A stretch of DNA of 64,000 bases from Bradyrhizobium sp. sBnM-33 (GTDB lineage Bacteria; Pseudomonadota; Alphaproteobacteria; Rhizobiales; Xanthobacteraceae). Both the position numbers and the translations under genes were made by a program. The stretch covers positions 744,001 through 808,000 of the forward strand of contig NZ_CP136624.1 in NCBI RefSeq assembly GCF_032917945.1, given 5' to 3'. The notes beneath the pieces are model-generated. The model saw only the letters and a program-made list of their open reading frames with translations. It did no database searches and had not been told where the DNA came from. Shown in pieces: positions 56,006 through 64,000 of this stretch (the first letter of the stretch is position 1; the number at the start of each line of letters is the position of its first letter).

Positions 56006-57670
56006 TCAGTTCTTTATCGCGAATAACCACAGGGAGCCGCCTGTAGGCACTTTAGCAAGCCGCTCATCGCCGGAGAAGATCGAATAGACGCCGCCATAGC
56101 CGCTGGTGACGGCGATATACTGAACACCGTCCTGTTGCCAGGTCACCGGTTGTCCCTCGATGCCCGAGCCGGTCTGGAAGCTCCACAGCTTCTTGCCGTC
56201 GTTGGCGTCAAAGGCGTCAAACTCGCCGGTCAACTGGCCGGAGAACACGACCCCGCCGGCCGTCGACAGCACGCCAGAGAAGCGCGGTATATCGCTCGGC
56301 ACTTCCCACTTTGCCTTTCCGGTCATGGGATCGATGGCCTTGAGATGGCCGCGCGGTCCGTCAGGCCACGCCCAGATATCGGTCAGGTCCATGCCGAGAT
56401 ACCATTCGCCTTGTTTGTAGACGGCTGGCTCGGCCTTGTAGTTGCCGCCGAAGTTGAGCGTATTGGCGTAGGCAAGGCCGGTCTGCGGATTGTACGACAT
56501 CGGCTCCCAGTTCTTGCCGCCGAGAATCGACGGATGAACCGTAACCTTCTTGCCTTCGCGGGCATCCTTGGAGACGTCGGTCTCAATCGGCCGGCCAGTC
56601 TTCATGTCGATGCCTGAGGCCCAGTTCACCTTCACATAGGGATTGGCCGCGAGCAGTTTCCCGTTCGTCCGATCAAGGACGTAGAAGAAACCGTTGCGGT
56701 TGGCATTCATCAGAGCCTTGGTGGGCTTGCCTTCGATTGTCATGTCGGCAAGCACCATCTCGGCGACCGCGTCATAATCGAACGGATTGTTCGGCGAGAA
56801 CTGATAATGCCATTTGATCTTGCCTGTCTTCGGCTCGAGCGCGAGGACCGCGCAGGTGTAGAGATTGTCGCCGGGACGCACCGCCGCATTGAATGGGCCC
56901 GGGTTGCCGACGCCCCAATACACCGTGTTCAGTTCAGGATCGTAGGAGCCGGTGATCCAGGTCGATCCGCCACCGAGCTTCCAGGTGTCGCCTTTCCAGG
57001 TGTCGCCGCCGGGCTCCTCGGGGCTGGGTATCGTGTGGGTTCGCCACAGGCGCTTGCCCGTCTCTGGATCATAACCATCGATGAACCCGCGCGTCCCGAA
57101 CTCCGCGCCGGAAATGCCGGTGATGACGACGCCGTCGGCGACGAGCGGCGCCACCGTCATCGAGTAGCCTTCCTTGAAGTCGGCCGCTTTCTGACGCCAC
57201 AGCTCCTTGCCTGTCTTCATGTCGAGCGCAATGACATGGGCGTCGAGCGTGGTGCGGAAAAGCTTGCCGTTAAAAATCGCACCGCCACGGTTGATGATGC
57301 CGCAACACACGATGCGCGGCGTCTCTGCCGGGTATTCGACCTTCGTCTTCCAGATCTGCTTGCCGGTCTTTGCGTCAACCGCCATCGTGGCGTTGTGACT
57401 GGTGACGTAGATGACGCCTTGGTATACCAGCGGCTGCGACTGCGCGCTTCGATCATCTGCGAAGCTGTAGTTCCACACCGGCACCAGGTTCTTTACATTA
57501 TCCTTGTTGATCTGCGTAAGCGGACTGAACCGCTGCAGATGATAGCCCATACCGTAATTGAGAACGTTGGCTGTGTCGGTCGCTCCCTTGACCAATTGTT
57601 CGGTCGTCTGAGCGCTTGCACCGAGCGGCGCAAGAATGACTAGGCTTGCTGCAAACGCAATGCTTCTCAT
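56006..57670 (-). CDS. PQQ alcohol dehydrogenase, XoxF-like, predicted lanthanide type
   Basis: An eight-bladed quinoprotein of 554 aa with signal peptide. Visible features are the adjacent disulfide C122-C123 (RIVCCGII), Glu190 in SGAEFGTRG, Asn in GVGNPGPFN and the catalytic DYD at 298-300 (NNPFDYDAVAE). The Asp two places after the catalytic Asp is the known mark of lanthanide-dependent XoxF/ExaF-type enzymes, where calcium MxaF has Ala. It is shorter than XoxF (about 600), so substrate could be another alcohol. The cytochrome and MxaJ-like genes follow on the same strand. Confidence 0.88.
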   Translation of the reverse strand: MRSIAFAASLVILAPLGASAQTTEQLVKGATDTANVLNYGMGYHLQRFSPLTQINKDNVKNLVPVWNYSFADDRSAQSQPLVYQGVIYVTSHNATMAVDAKTGKQIWKTKVEYPAETPRIVCCGIINRGGAIFNGKLFRTTLDAHVIALDMKTGKELWRQKAADFKEGYSMTVAPLVADGVVITGISGAEFGTRGFIDGYDPETGKRLWRTHTIPSPEEPGGDTWKGDTWKLGGGSTWITGSYDPELNTVYWGVGNPGPFNAAVRPGDNLYTCAVLALEPKTGKIKWHYQFSPNNPFDYDAVAEMVLADMTIEGKPTKALMNANRNGFFYVLDRTNGKLLAANPYVKVNWASGIDMKTGRPIETDVSKDAREGKKVTVHPSILGGKNWEPMSYNPQTGLAYANTLNFGGNYKAEPAVYKQGEWYLGMDLTDIWAWPDGPRGHLKAIDPMTGKAKWEVPSDIPRFSGVLSTAGGVVFSGQLTGEFDAFDANDGKKLWSFQTGSGIEGQPVTWQQDGVQYIAVTSGYGGVYSIFSGDERLAKVPTGGSLWLFAIKN

Positions 57671-57949
57671 GCGGTCCCTCCCAATGAATTTCCTGCGCGC
57701 CTATTTGCTGGCACTGTGAAGCAACCATCCCTGAAACGGGAAAAAGCGTCAACACGAAAGTCGAAGATGATGCGCGAGCTCTCCTCGAAGAGAGCAAGGA
57801 GCTTGTCTCGTCGTGCTTTCGGATGCGCCGGGCATCACGGCTGCACCGCACCATTCCAAGAGAGAAGGAAGATCAGGCAAGGAAAGCAGATCGTTGTCGA
57901 CTGTCTCCGCGCAACATTTGCGCGCCGTCAGTCGGCAAGCCTCGAGTAG

Positions 57950-58726
57950 TCAGTCCGCGGAGGCAGCCAGATAGCTTACGACGAACGGAGCCACTGGGTT
58001 GTTGATGGCTGCGGCGAGTACGGGAGAATCAGCGTATCGCATCACGCCGTGCTCACCGATTGCGAATGTCGGCCGGTAGTTTCTGGCGTCGGAATCGCTG
58101 ACCATGGCCATGCGGCGATTGTCGAGCATCAACCAACGCCCATCCAGCCGCGCGGCAGCGACGGCGTGGGCTTCGCCCTGCATGGTATCGTGCATGACTA
58201 CGATCCTGAGGTCGTCGGGTCCGATGCCGGCGCGACGCAACGCCACAAACTTCGCAATCGCGTAGTCCTCGCAATCGCCGCCGCCCCGTTCGAGCGTGGC
58301 GAGCGGGGAACTCCAGACGTCGATCTGACCGTGCTGGGCGAGGTCGTTCGTCGCCTTGATGGAGAGATTGATCGCGCGATTGATTTCGCCGAGGCGGGCA
58401 CGGCCGTCGCGGAGTTTCGCGGTATCGATGATATCGAGGAATTTCAGCGCGGCCGGAGACACGCAGCCGTCACGGTCGCCGTCGCAGAGTGCAAGCTGCA
58501 CCATTTCGTCGTCGAGCCGGCGTTGCACACTGGTCCATTTGTCGTGCAGTCCGCCGCTGGAGAGGGGAGATGCGACAAGTCCGAACGGCTCGGCCGATCG
58601 CTGGATCGGTTCTACCCGCGCGGATGGCTCCGGCGTCTCCGCGCGCAGGTCGGCTGGCCCGAACCAAGCCAGGCCGCACGCGACAATGCCCGCACGCCAT
58701 GCGCGTGCATAGACTGACAACCCCAT
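57950..58726 (-). CDS. Transglutaminase-like cysteine peptidase (BTLCP, LapG-like)
   Basis: The 258-aa exported protein has an N-terminal signal or anchor (GIVACGLAWFGPADLRAE). The catalytic triad is Cys152 in GGGDCEDYA, His187 in GEAHAVA and Asp202 in LMLDNRRM. DCED also supplies the acidic calcium-binding residues seen in LapG. LapG cleaves the retention domain of LapA-type adhesins. The next gene, divergent, encodes a large RTX/VCBS exported protein, which may be its substrate. Confidence 0.85.
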   Translation of the reverse strand: MGLSVYARAWRAGIVACGLAWFGPADLRAETPEPSARVEPIQRSAEPFGLVASPLSSGGLHDKWTSVQRRLDDEMVQLALCDGDRDGCVSPAALKFLDIIDTAKLRDGRARLGEINRAINLSIKATNDLAQHGQIDVWSSPLATLERGGGDCEDYAIAKFVALRRAGIGPDDLRIVVMHDTMQGEAHAVAAARLDGRWLMLDNRRMAMVSDSDARNYRPTFAIGEHGVMRYADSPVLAAAINNPVAPFVVSYLAASAD

Positions 58727-59407
58727 CTGACACCCCTTGTCCGGGCATCGGCGGGCCTGCTCTGCCTGCTCGTGCCCGGATCATTTCAGAACGGGCAGGA
58801 TGGGCAACGGCGCTTTTGATCCGTTTAAAACGAGGGGGGCCTATCGGAAGTTTGCGAAGCAGCGTGAACGCGGCCTTGCCGGTTTGCAGATGATTTTATC
58901 GATCCGCCCAGATCGGCGCTCATCAAGCCGCTCGGTTATCCGAGACAGGGCGCGGGACATGGCGCAAAAATTTACGGTTGCGAAAGGGTCACAGATTACC
59001 GAATTAACCTTACCCGCGGGACCGCTCGTGCGCGATTGCAACCTGTCCCGGACGCCTTGGAGGGGATGACGGCTTCGAATAGATTCGCGAGTTGATCAGT
59101 CTCCGGCCACTGTCGCCTTCCCGCAGGAAGCGGCATTCGCTGCGCTGCGACAGAGATAAAGTATTGTGACTGCTTATCTTTATGCCTTGAGAAGCCGGTG
59201 CCCGTTTTTCGATCAGTTCGAGTAGGTTCCCGGCCTTTTCCTCGCCACAGTTTCGCCCGACAGTTTCTCCGGACCTTTTCGGTCCTGTTGCAGACTTACC
59301 CATGTTGAGGGTATTCGCGGCGTGCGAGCTTTTGTGTTCCCTACCTGCGTGGTATGAAAACCCCGCAGGAAATTTCATACTTCTTAACCATTTAGATTGG
59401 TGTTCCA
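58727..59407. promoter_or_regulatory. Long divergent intergenic region with an 8-bp inverted repeat
   Basis: About 680 bases without a supported gene separate the peptidase and adhesin genes. At its right end GTATGAAA (59352-59359) and TTTCATAC (59373-59380) form a perfect inverted repeat with 13 bases between, 28 bases before the adhesin start. It may be an operator or a leader hairpin. Short frames here lack ribosome sites. Confidence 0.5.
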
Positions 59408-62400
59408 TTGAACTATGCCGGCAAATTCGGATCGGGCGACCTCGACCCTTTTTCCGGCACGGACATTGGCCTCGGGCCTCTGCTGTCACCGCACGGCCAT
59501 CTTGCGTCTCCCGGCAAGTTCCATGTCGACAAGGTTTCGACACAGGCGCCGTCCGACGCCATAATTATTCCTGATGCCCATCTGCTCTTCAGCGGCGACT
59601 TCAAGCGATCGGGAGTCGACCTGATCCTCAGCAGCGGCGACCGCGAGGTCGCGCTGCGCGATTACTTCAAAGGGGAGAAGCGCGCCGCGCTGGCCTCGCC
59701 CGACGGCGCCCACCTCACCGGTGACATCGTCAACGCGCTCGCCGGGCACACCCAGTTTGCGCAGGCCGACGGCAGCGCCAGCGTCGCCCCCGCGATCATC
59801 GGCCATGTCACCAAGCTGACCGGGAATGCGACCGCGATCCGCAATGGTGTCTCGATCATCCTGAACCAGGGCGAAACCGTCCATAAAGGCGACGTCGTCC
59901 AGTCCGGCTCCGATTCGACGCTCGGCATCACCTTCATCGACGGCACCGTGTTCGGTCTCGCATCGAACGCCAGGATGGTGCTGAACGAGATGGTCTACGA
60001 CCCCAACGGGTCGGATAACAAGTCGCTGCTCAGCCTGGTGCAGGGCACGATCTCGTTCGTCGCCGGTGCCACCGCCAAGAAAGGCGACATGAAGGTCGAC
60101 ACCCCGGTCGCGACCATGGGCATCCGCGGCACCGCGGTGCTGGTCGAGATCGACTTCGAGGTGCCCGGCTCGGGTATCGCGCCGCCGGCGAAATTCCAGG
60201 TGCTGGTCGAGCCCGACGGCACCACCGGCTCCTACATCTTGTTCGACAAGACCACGCTGACGCCGATCGCGACCGTCAGCCGGGCCGGCACGCAGACGAT
60301 CATCAATGGCCAGGGCACGGTCAGCTTCCAATCGTCGGTGCAGCTATCGCCCGACGCGCAGAAGATCATCAGCGACGTGTTCTCGCTGAAGTTCACCGAC
60401 CTGAACAACCCGAACACCAAGCTCACCACCAATTTTACCGATTCGATCGTTCCGGAAACGTTTTTCGTCAAGCTGGCCGGCGGGGAGTTCATTCCCGTGA
60501 CGCTTCAGCTGCTCAACATCCCGAGTGGGGCTACTCCCTCCGCGGATCCGGGGCCGCCCCCCAGGCTCGTGCATATTCCGGGGCCGCCGGAGGCCGCGGC
60601 GCACGGCGGCGCGGTTACCGAACGGATCGATGTGACCGCGAGCTCCGCGCTCGACAGCGTCTCCGGTGTAGTCAACTACATCGACATCAACCCCGGCGAC
60701 ACTCCGAGCGTCAGTACGCAGTTTTCTTCCTTTGTCTATCAGAACGCGCAGGGCGCCGACGTCACTGCCACGCTGACGGCGCAGCAACTGGCTGCGATCA
60801 AAGCGGTCGAAGTGCCGCTGTCCGTAGTGCAGGATCCCAACGGCAAGAACATCGGTACGGCGACCTGGACCTACAACATCGCCGACGGCGCGTTCGACTT
60901 CCTCGCCGCCGGCGAGACGCTGAAGCTGACCTACATGGCGCGGGTCGACAACAATTATGCGCCGAGCAACGAGACAACATTTGTGCCGTTTACGATCGTC
61001 GTCACCGGCACCAACGACAAGCCGACGATCTCCGCGACCGGGGGCGAGATCACGGAGCGGATCGGCACCGGCAATACGGTGATCAATACCGTGTCCGGTA
61101 CCGTTACCTTCGGCGATGTCGACCTGACCGACCGTCCCATCGTCAGCGCGGCAATCTCCACGACCGATCCGTTCCGCTATTACGATGCGCAGGGCAACGA
61201 CATCACCGCGACACTGACGCCGGAACAGTTGGCGGCGATCCTGGCCGTCGAGGTGCCGCTCAGCGTGGTGCAGGGAGCCGGAAACACCAACAACGGCACG
61301 GCGACCTGGACCTACAGCATCGAGGACAGCAAGTTCGACTTTATCGCCAAGGGCGAGACGTTGACCCTCAACTATGTCGCGCAAGTCGATGACGGCCACG
61401 GCGGCGTCATCTCCACGCCGATCACGGTTTCGATCCAGGGCGCCGACGTCGTCGTCATCGGCACCAACGACGTTCCGACCGTCGAGGTGACGAACGCTGC
61501 GTTCCCCGAGCTGGTGAACCCCAGCCAGCCGAATCCGACCGGATCCTCGGCGATCCATACGGTGTCGGGCACGATCAGCTTCACCGACGTCGACCTCACC
61601 GACCGCCCGGTGGCGAGCGCGGCCTTCACGTCTTTCACCTACAAGAACGCCGCCCTCACCGACATCACCTCATCGGTCACCGCAGCCCAGCTCGCCGCGA
61701 TCGCGGCTGTCGACGTGCCGCTGACGGTGGTGCAGGCGAACGGCAATACCAACAACGGTTCGGCAAGCTGGAGTTACAGCGCAGCCGACGGGGCGTTCGA
61801 TTTCCTCGCCGACGGCGAAATCCTGACGCTGACCTATACGGCCACGGTCGATGATGGCCATGGCGGTGTGGTGACCAAGCCGCTTACCGTCACCGTCACC
61901 GGCAGCAACGATACGGCTGATATCACCAGCGACCCGCAGACCGCGACCATTGCCGAACGTGCCGATGCCCACAATTCAGCGACGCCGGATACTGCCAGCG
62001 GCGCGATCACGTTCACCGATGCCGATCTGACCGACACCCACGAGGTCAAGATCACCGGCGTCAGCGCCTCCGGCGTGATGACCGGCCTCGCCAACGGAAC
62101 GGTCCAGCTAAGCTGGCTGTCTCTGGGGCCATTGACCGATTCCACCGATGGCGTGCAGGGCTCGAAGAGCTGGTCGTTCTCGGCGCCGGATAGTTATTTC
62201 GACTACCTCGCCGATGGCGAGATGGTCACGCTGACCTACACGGTGGAGGTCGACGACCATCATGGCGGCGTCACCTGGCAGGATGTCGTCGTCACCATCG
62301 ACGGCAGCAACGACGCGCCTGAAATCGCCAGTATCGCGCAGCAGGGCCTCACCGAGCGAACCAATGCCGCGGCACTGACGACGACGATCCCTGTTACATT

Positions 62401-63880
62401 CACCGACCTCGACCTGTCCGATGTCGGCCACACCGCAGCCGTCACTGGCGCGGCGGCGTCCGGTACCACCGCGGGCCTTGGGCTCGATCAGGCGGCGCTG
62501 GTCGCGCTGGTCACGCCGGGCGCGGTGACCAAGGGCACTGGTTCATCGTCCGGCTCGGTCGATCTCAGCTTCTCGGCCGCATCGTCCGCTTTCGACTATC
62601 TCGCGGCCGGCGAGCAACTGACGCTGACCTACACCGTTTCGATCGACGATGGCGATGGCGGGGTAGCCGCGCAGACCTTCGTCGTCACGATCGCCGGCAC
62701 CAATGATGCGCCGGTGTTCACCGGCGCCAGTCTCGCGTCGACCTATCAGGCGGGCGACGCGGCGGTCGCTCTGGCCGGCAGTGTCTCGGCCAGCGACGTC
62801 GATAGCAGCAGCTACGCCGGCGGATCGTTCACCGCGACAGTGACGGCTGGCGGAAACCAGGGTGACACGCTTGCCATTGCCAACGGCGACGTCATCTCGC
62901 TCAGCGGCACTGACATCCTGTACGACGCGGACGGGGTCGCCGGTCCAGGCAGCGCCAAGATTGTCGGAACGCTCTCGGACTATGACACCAATAGCCTGCT
63001 GGTGGCGCTGAACGGCAAGGCCGACGATGCGGCCGTCGCGGCGCTCGCACAGGCGATCGAGTTCTCGAACACCACGCCGGACGCGGTAGCCGGCGAGCGC
63101 ACCGTAACGTTCACACTCAAGGATGGCGGCGGCACCGCCCATGGCGCAACCGACAACGCGTTCTTCACCACCAAGTTGACGGTCACCGAACCGCCGCCCA
63201 GCAACAACGCGCCGGTCATCCAGACCGACCAGCTCAGCATCACCGACCACCGCGAGGGAACGACCACCCTTTTCGGCCTGTACGTTGCCGATCCCGACGC
63301 GGGAGACACATTGTCGGTCAGCGTCGTGCCCGCAAGTGTTGCCGGTAGTGTCGAGCTGTCGGAGGTCTCCGGCACGCTGGCGCAGGTCAACGATGCGCTG
63401 AGCGTCGTTAACTATCATGACGGCCAGGGAACCCAAGAAGCCGACATTGTGACGGTTACGGTTTCGGATGGCTCCGCCACCGACACTGTAAACTTCATTT
63501 TCAATGTGGCTGGAACGGACGGTCTGGACACCTCGACGCTGGCGACCTCCGGCAAGGACGTGATCTTCTCGACCGAGCAGGCCGACACTTTGGTGGGCGG
63601 CGCCGGCGCCGACCAGTTCGTCTTCGCGGAAGAGATGGGCAAGGACACGGTCGCCGATTTCAAGCCGGGCCAGGACAAAATCGACCTCCTCGCCTACCTG
63701 CCGTTCACGCCAGACGATTCCGACTCCTTCGATGGGTGGCTCAACAGCAGCGCCGTCGAGCAGGTGGGCTCCGATACCCTCATTCAGTTCGATGCAGACA
63801 ACAGCATTCGGCTGTCGAGCGTTGCCAAGGCGAACCTGCAGATGAGCGACTTCATCCTTCACCCCGGCGGATATATCTGA
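59408..63880 (+). CDS. FecR/VCBS-repeat RTX exported protein (1490 aa), TTG start
   Basis: A large surface or secreted protein without an N-terminal Sec signal, as expected for type I secretion. A family-specific N-terminus (1-125) leads to a FecR-like domain (about 130-245: IIGHVTKLTGNATAIRNG to VATMGIRGTAVLVE). Five VCBS/cadherin-like repeats end in TGTNDKP, IGTNDVP, TGSNDTA, DGSNDAP and AGTNDAP at about residues 533, 683, 829, 964 and 1097. A C-terminal RTX-like part (from 1390) reads DTLVGGAGADQFVFAEEMGK, then DTVADFKPGQDKIDLL. An in-frame stop at 59393 leaves TTG 59408 as first start. No type I exporter genes are in view. Confidence 0.85.
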   Translation: MNYAGKFGSGDLDPFSGTDIGLGPLLSPHGHLASPGKFHVDKVSTQAPSDAIIIPDAHLLFSGDFKRSGVDLILSSGDREVALRDYFKGEKRAALASPDGAHLTGDIVNALAGHTQFAQADGSASVAPAIIGHVTKLTGNATAIRNGVSIILNQGETVHKGDVVQSGSDSTLGITFIDGTVFGLASNARMVLNEMVYDPNGSDNKSLLSLVQGTISFVAGATAKKGDMKVDTPVATMGIRGTAVLVEIDFEVPGSGIAPPAKFQVLVEPDGTTGSYILFDKTTLTPIATVSRAGTQTIINGQGTVSFQSSVQLSPDAQKIISDVFSLKFTDLNNPNTKLTTNFTDSIVPETFFVKLAGGEFIPVTLQLLNIPSGATPSADPGPPPRLVHIPGPPEAAAHGGAVTERIDVTASSALDSVSGVVNYIDINPGDTPSVSTQFSSFVYQNAQGADVTATLTAQQLAAIKAVEVPLSVVQDPNGKNIGTATWTYNIADGAFDFLAAGETLKLTYMARVDNNYAPSNETTFVPFTIVVTGTNDKPTISATGGEITERIGTGNTVINTVSGTVTFGDVDLTDRPIVSAAISTTDPFRYYDAQGNDITATLTPEQLAAILAVEVPLSVVQGAGNTNNGTATWTYSIEDSKFDFIAKGETLTLNYVAQVDDGHGGVISTPITVSIQGADVVVIGTNDVPTVEVTNAAFPELVNPSQPNPTGSSAIHTVSGTISFTDVDLTDRPVASAAFTSFTYKNAALTDITSSVTAAQLAAIAAVDVPLTVVQANGNTNNGSASWSYSAADGAFDFLADGEILTLTYTATVDDGHGGVVTKPLTVTVTGSNDTADITSDPQTATIAERADAHNSATPDTASGAITFTDADLTDTHEVKITGVSASGVMTGLANGTVQLSWLSLGPLTDSTDGVQGSKSWSFSAPDSYFDYLADGEMVTLTYTVEVDDHHGGVTWQDVVVTIDGSNDAPEIASIAQQGLTERTNAAALTTTIPVTFTDLDLSDVGHTAAVTGAAASGTTAGLGLDQAALVALVTPGAVTKGTGSSSGSVDLSFSAASSAFDYLAAGEQLTLTYTVSIDDGDGGVAAQTFVVTIAGTNDAPVFTGASLASTYQAGDAAVALAGSVSASDVDSSSYAGGSFTATVTAGGNQGDTLAIANGDVISLSGTDILYDADGVAGPGSAKIVGTLSDYDTNSLLVALNGKADDAAVAALAQAIEFSNTTPDAVAGERTVTFTLKDGGGTAHGATDNAFFTTKLTVTEPPPSNNAPVIQTDQLSITDHREGTTTLFGLYVADPDAGDTLSVSVVPASVAGSVELSEVSGTLAQVNDALSVVNYHDGQGTQEADIVTVTVSDGSATDTVNFIFNVAGTDGLDTSTLATSGKDVIFSTEQADTLVGGAGADQFVFAEEMGKDTVADFKPGQDKIDLLAYLPFTPDDSDSFDGWLNSSAVEQVGSDTLIQFDADNSIRLSSVAKANLQMSDFILHPGGYI

Positions 63881-63957
63881 TCCTGCTCGTAGGCCCGGGA
63901 TGGCCCCCGTGAGACTGGAGGCATGCCTGACGTTCCGATGCGTGATATCCAGACAGT

Positions 63958-64000
63958 ATGAAACAACTGCGGGTACTACGGCGATGGTTTGCGCGGCGCA
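63958..64000 (+). CDS. Possible start of the next gene (cut by window edge)
   Basis: An ATG frame reading MKQLRVLRRWFARR runs to the window edge. A 12-codon frame before it ends in an ATGA overlap. There is no clear ribosome site. A type I secretion or outer-membrane gene would be expected after the RTX protein, but 14 residues cannot show it. Confidence 0.22.
   Translation, partial: MKQLRVLRRWFARR

Noticed and set aside
57716..57949. 77-codon plus frame between dehydrogenase and peptidase genes
   Set aside because: Lies in the probable promoter region of the dehydrogenase operon, very basic, no ribosome site.
60600..62720. CRISPR-like periodicity
   Set aside because: Periodicity of 130-150 codons comes from VCBS protein repeats in an open frame; no short direct repeats with unique spacers were seen anywhere.
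62543..63862. 439-codon minus frame
   Set aside because: Antisense shadow of the VCBS/RTX gene.

Overview
The window reads as a piece of a slow-growing rhizobial (Bradyrhizobium-like) alphaproteobacterial chromosome. The evidence is high GC with strong third-position GC bias, a SAM-II riboswitch ahead of metZ, BTLCP and HWE-kinase families, many Liv/Bug-type uptake genes, and several families of palindromic intergenic repeats that I remember from Bradyrhizobium genomes. The genus is inferred, not proven.

Layout. 1-3053: a housekeeping block with the 3' part of argD, argF and hslO. 3054-9461: an accessory stretch with small lineage-restricted proteins, an IS5-family element that needs a -1 frameshift, a response regulator/HWE kinase pair, a 35-aa membrane miniprotein coupled to a 77-aa protein, and two DUF1488-like proteins. 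It is closed by a decayed second copy of the hslO 3' end. 9462-10203: a mosaic of intergenic repeats with a strongly foldable element. 10204-16599: apaG, an OpgC-type acyltransferase with two exported SGNH proteins (one lacking catalytic residues), metZ with its SAM-II riboswitch and attenuator, and dcd. 16620-20626: a hydrolase plus three consecutive genes (ABC ATPase, permease, membrane acyltransferase) that each carry a single-base frameshift. 20776-26313: a sorbosone/PQQ-type dehydrogenase lipoprotein, a MATE exporter, a Met/Gly-rich exported protein, and SRPBCC, VOC and AraC genes. 26323-29700: debris around tRNA-Gly(CCC), namely an ogt stub, an intact Nudix gene and a broken lon paralogue. 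29714-35964: cupredoxin, DUF4142, an ECF sigma factor, a split TPP enzyme, a LysR regulator, a triple rhodanese and a Tag-like glycosylase. 36253-45056: a DEAD-box helicase, an M29 aminopeptidase and a run of hydrolases with an orphan Bug-type binding protein. 45060-47332: an ABC exporter. 47618-54489: a complete branched-chain-type uptake operon livHMGF, an acyl-CoA ligase and a binding protein, ended by a good terminator. 54725-57670: a XoxF/XoxG/XoxJ-like quinoprotein dehydrogenase operon. 57950-63880: a LapG-like cysteine peptidase divergent from a 1490-aa FecR/VCBS/RTX exported protein.

How the genes work together. argD-argF belong to arginine synthesis. metZ is under S-adenosylmethionine control. 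The liv operon pairs uptake with CoA activation of an organic acid. The dehydrogenase operon supplies enzyme, cytochrome acceptor and an accessory binding protein for periplasmic alcohol oxidation. The peptidase/adhesin pair suggests regulated release of a surface protein. The least described parts are the miniprotein operon with its duplicated leader, the OpgC-SGNH-pseudoSGNH operon, the TPP/rhodanese cluster and the hslO-flanked island.

All family assignments come from reading motifs in the translations. No database search was run.
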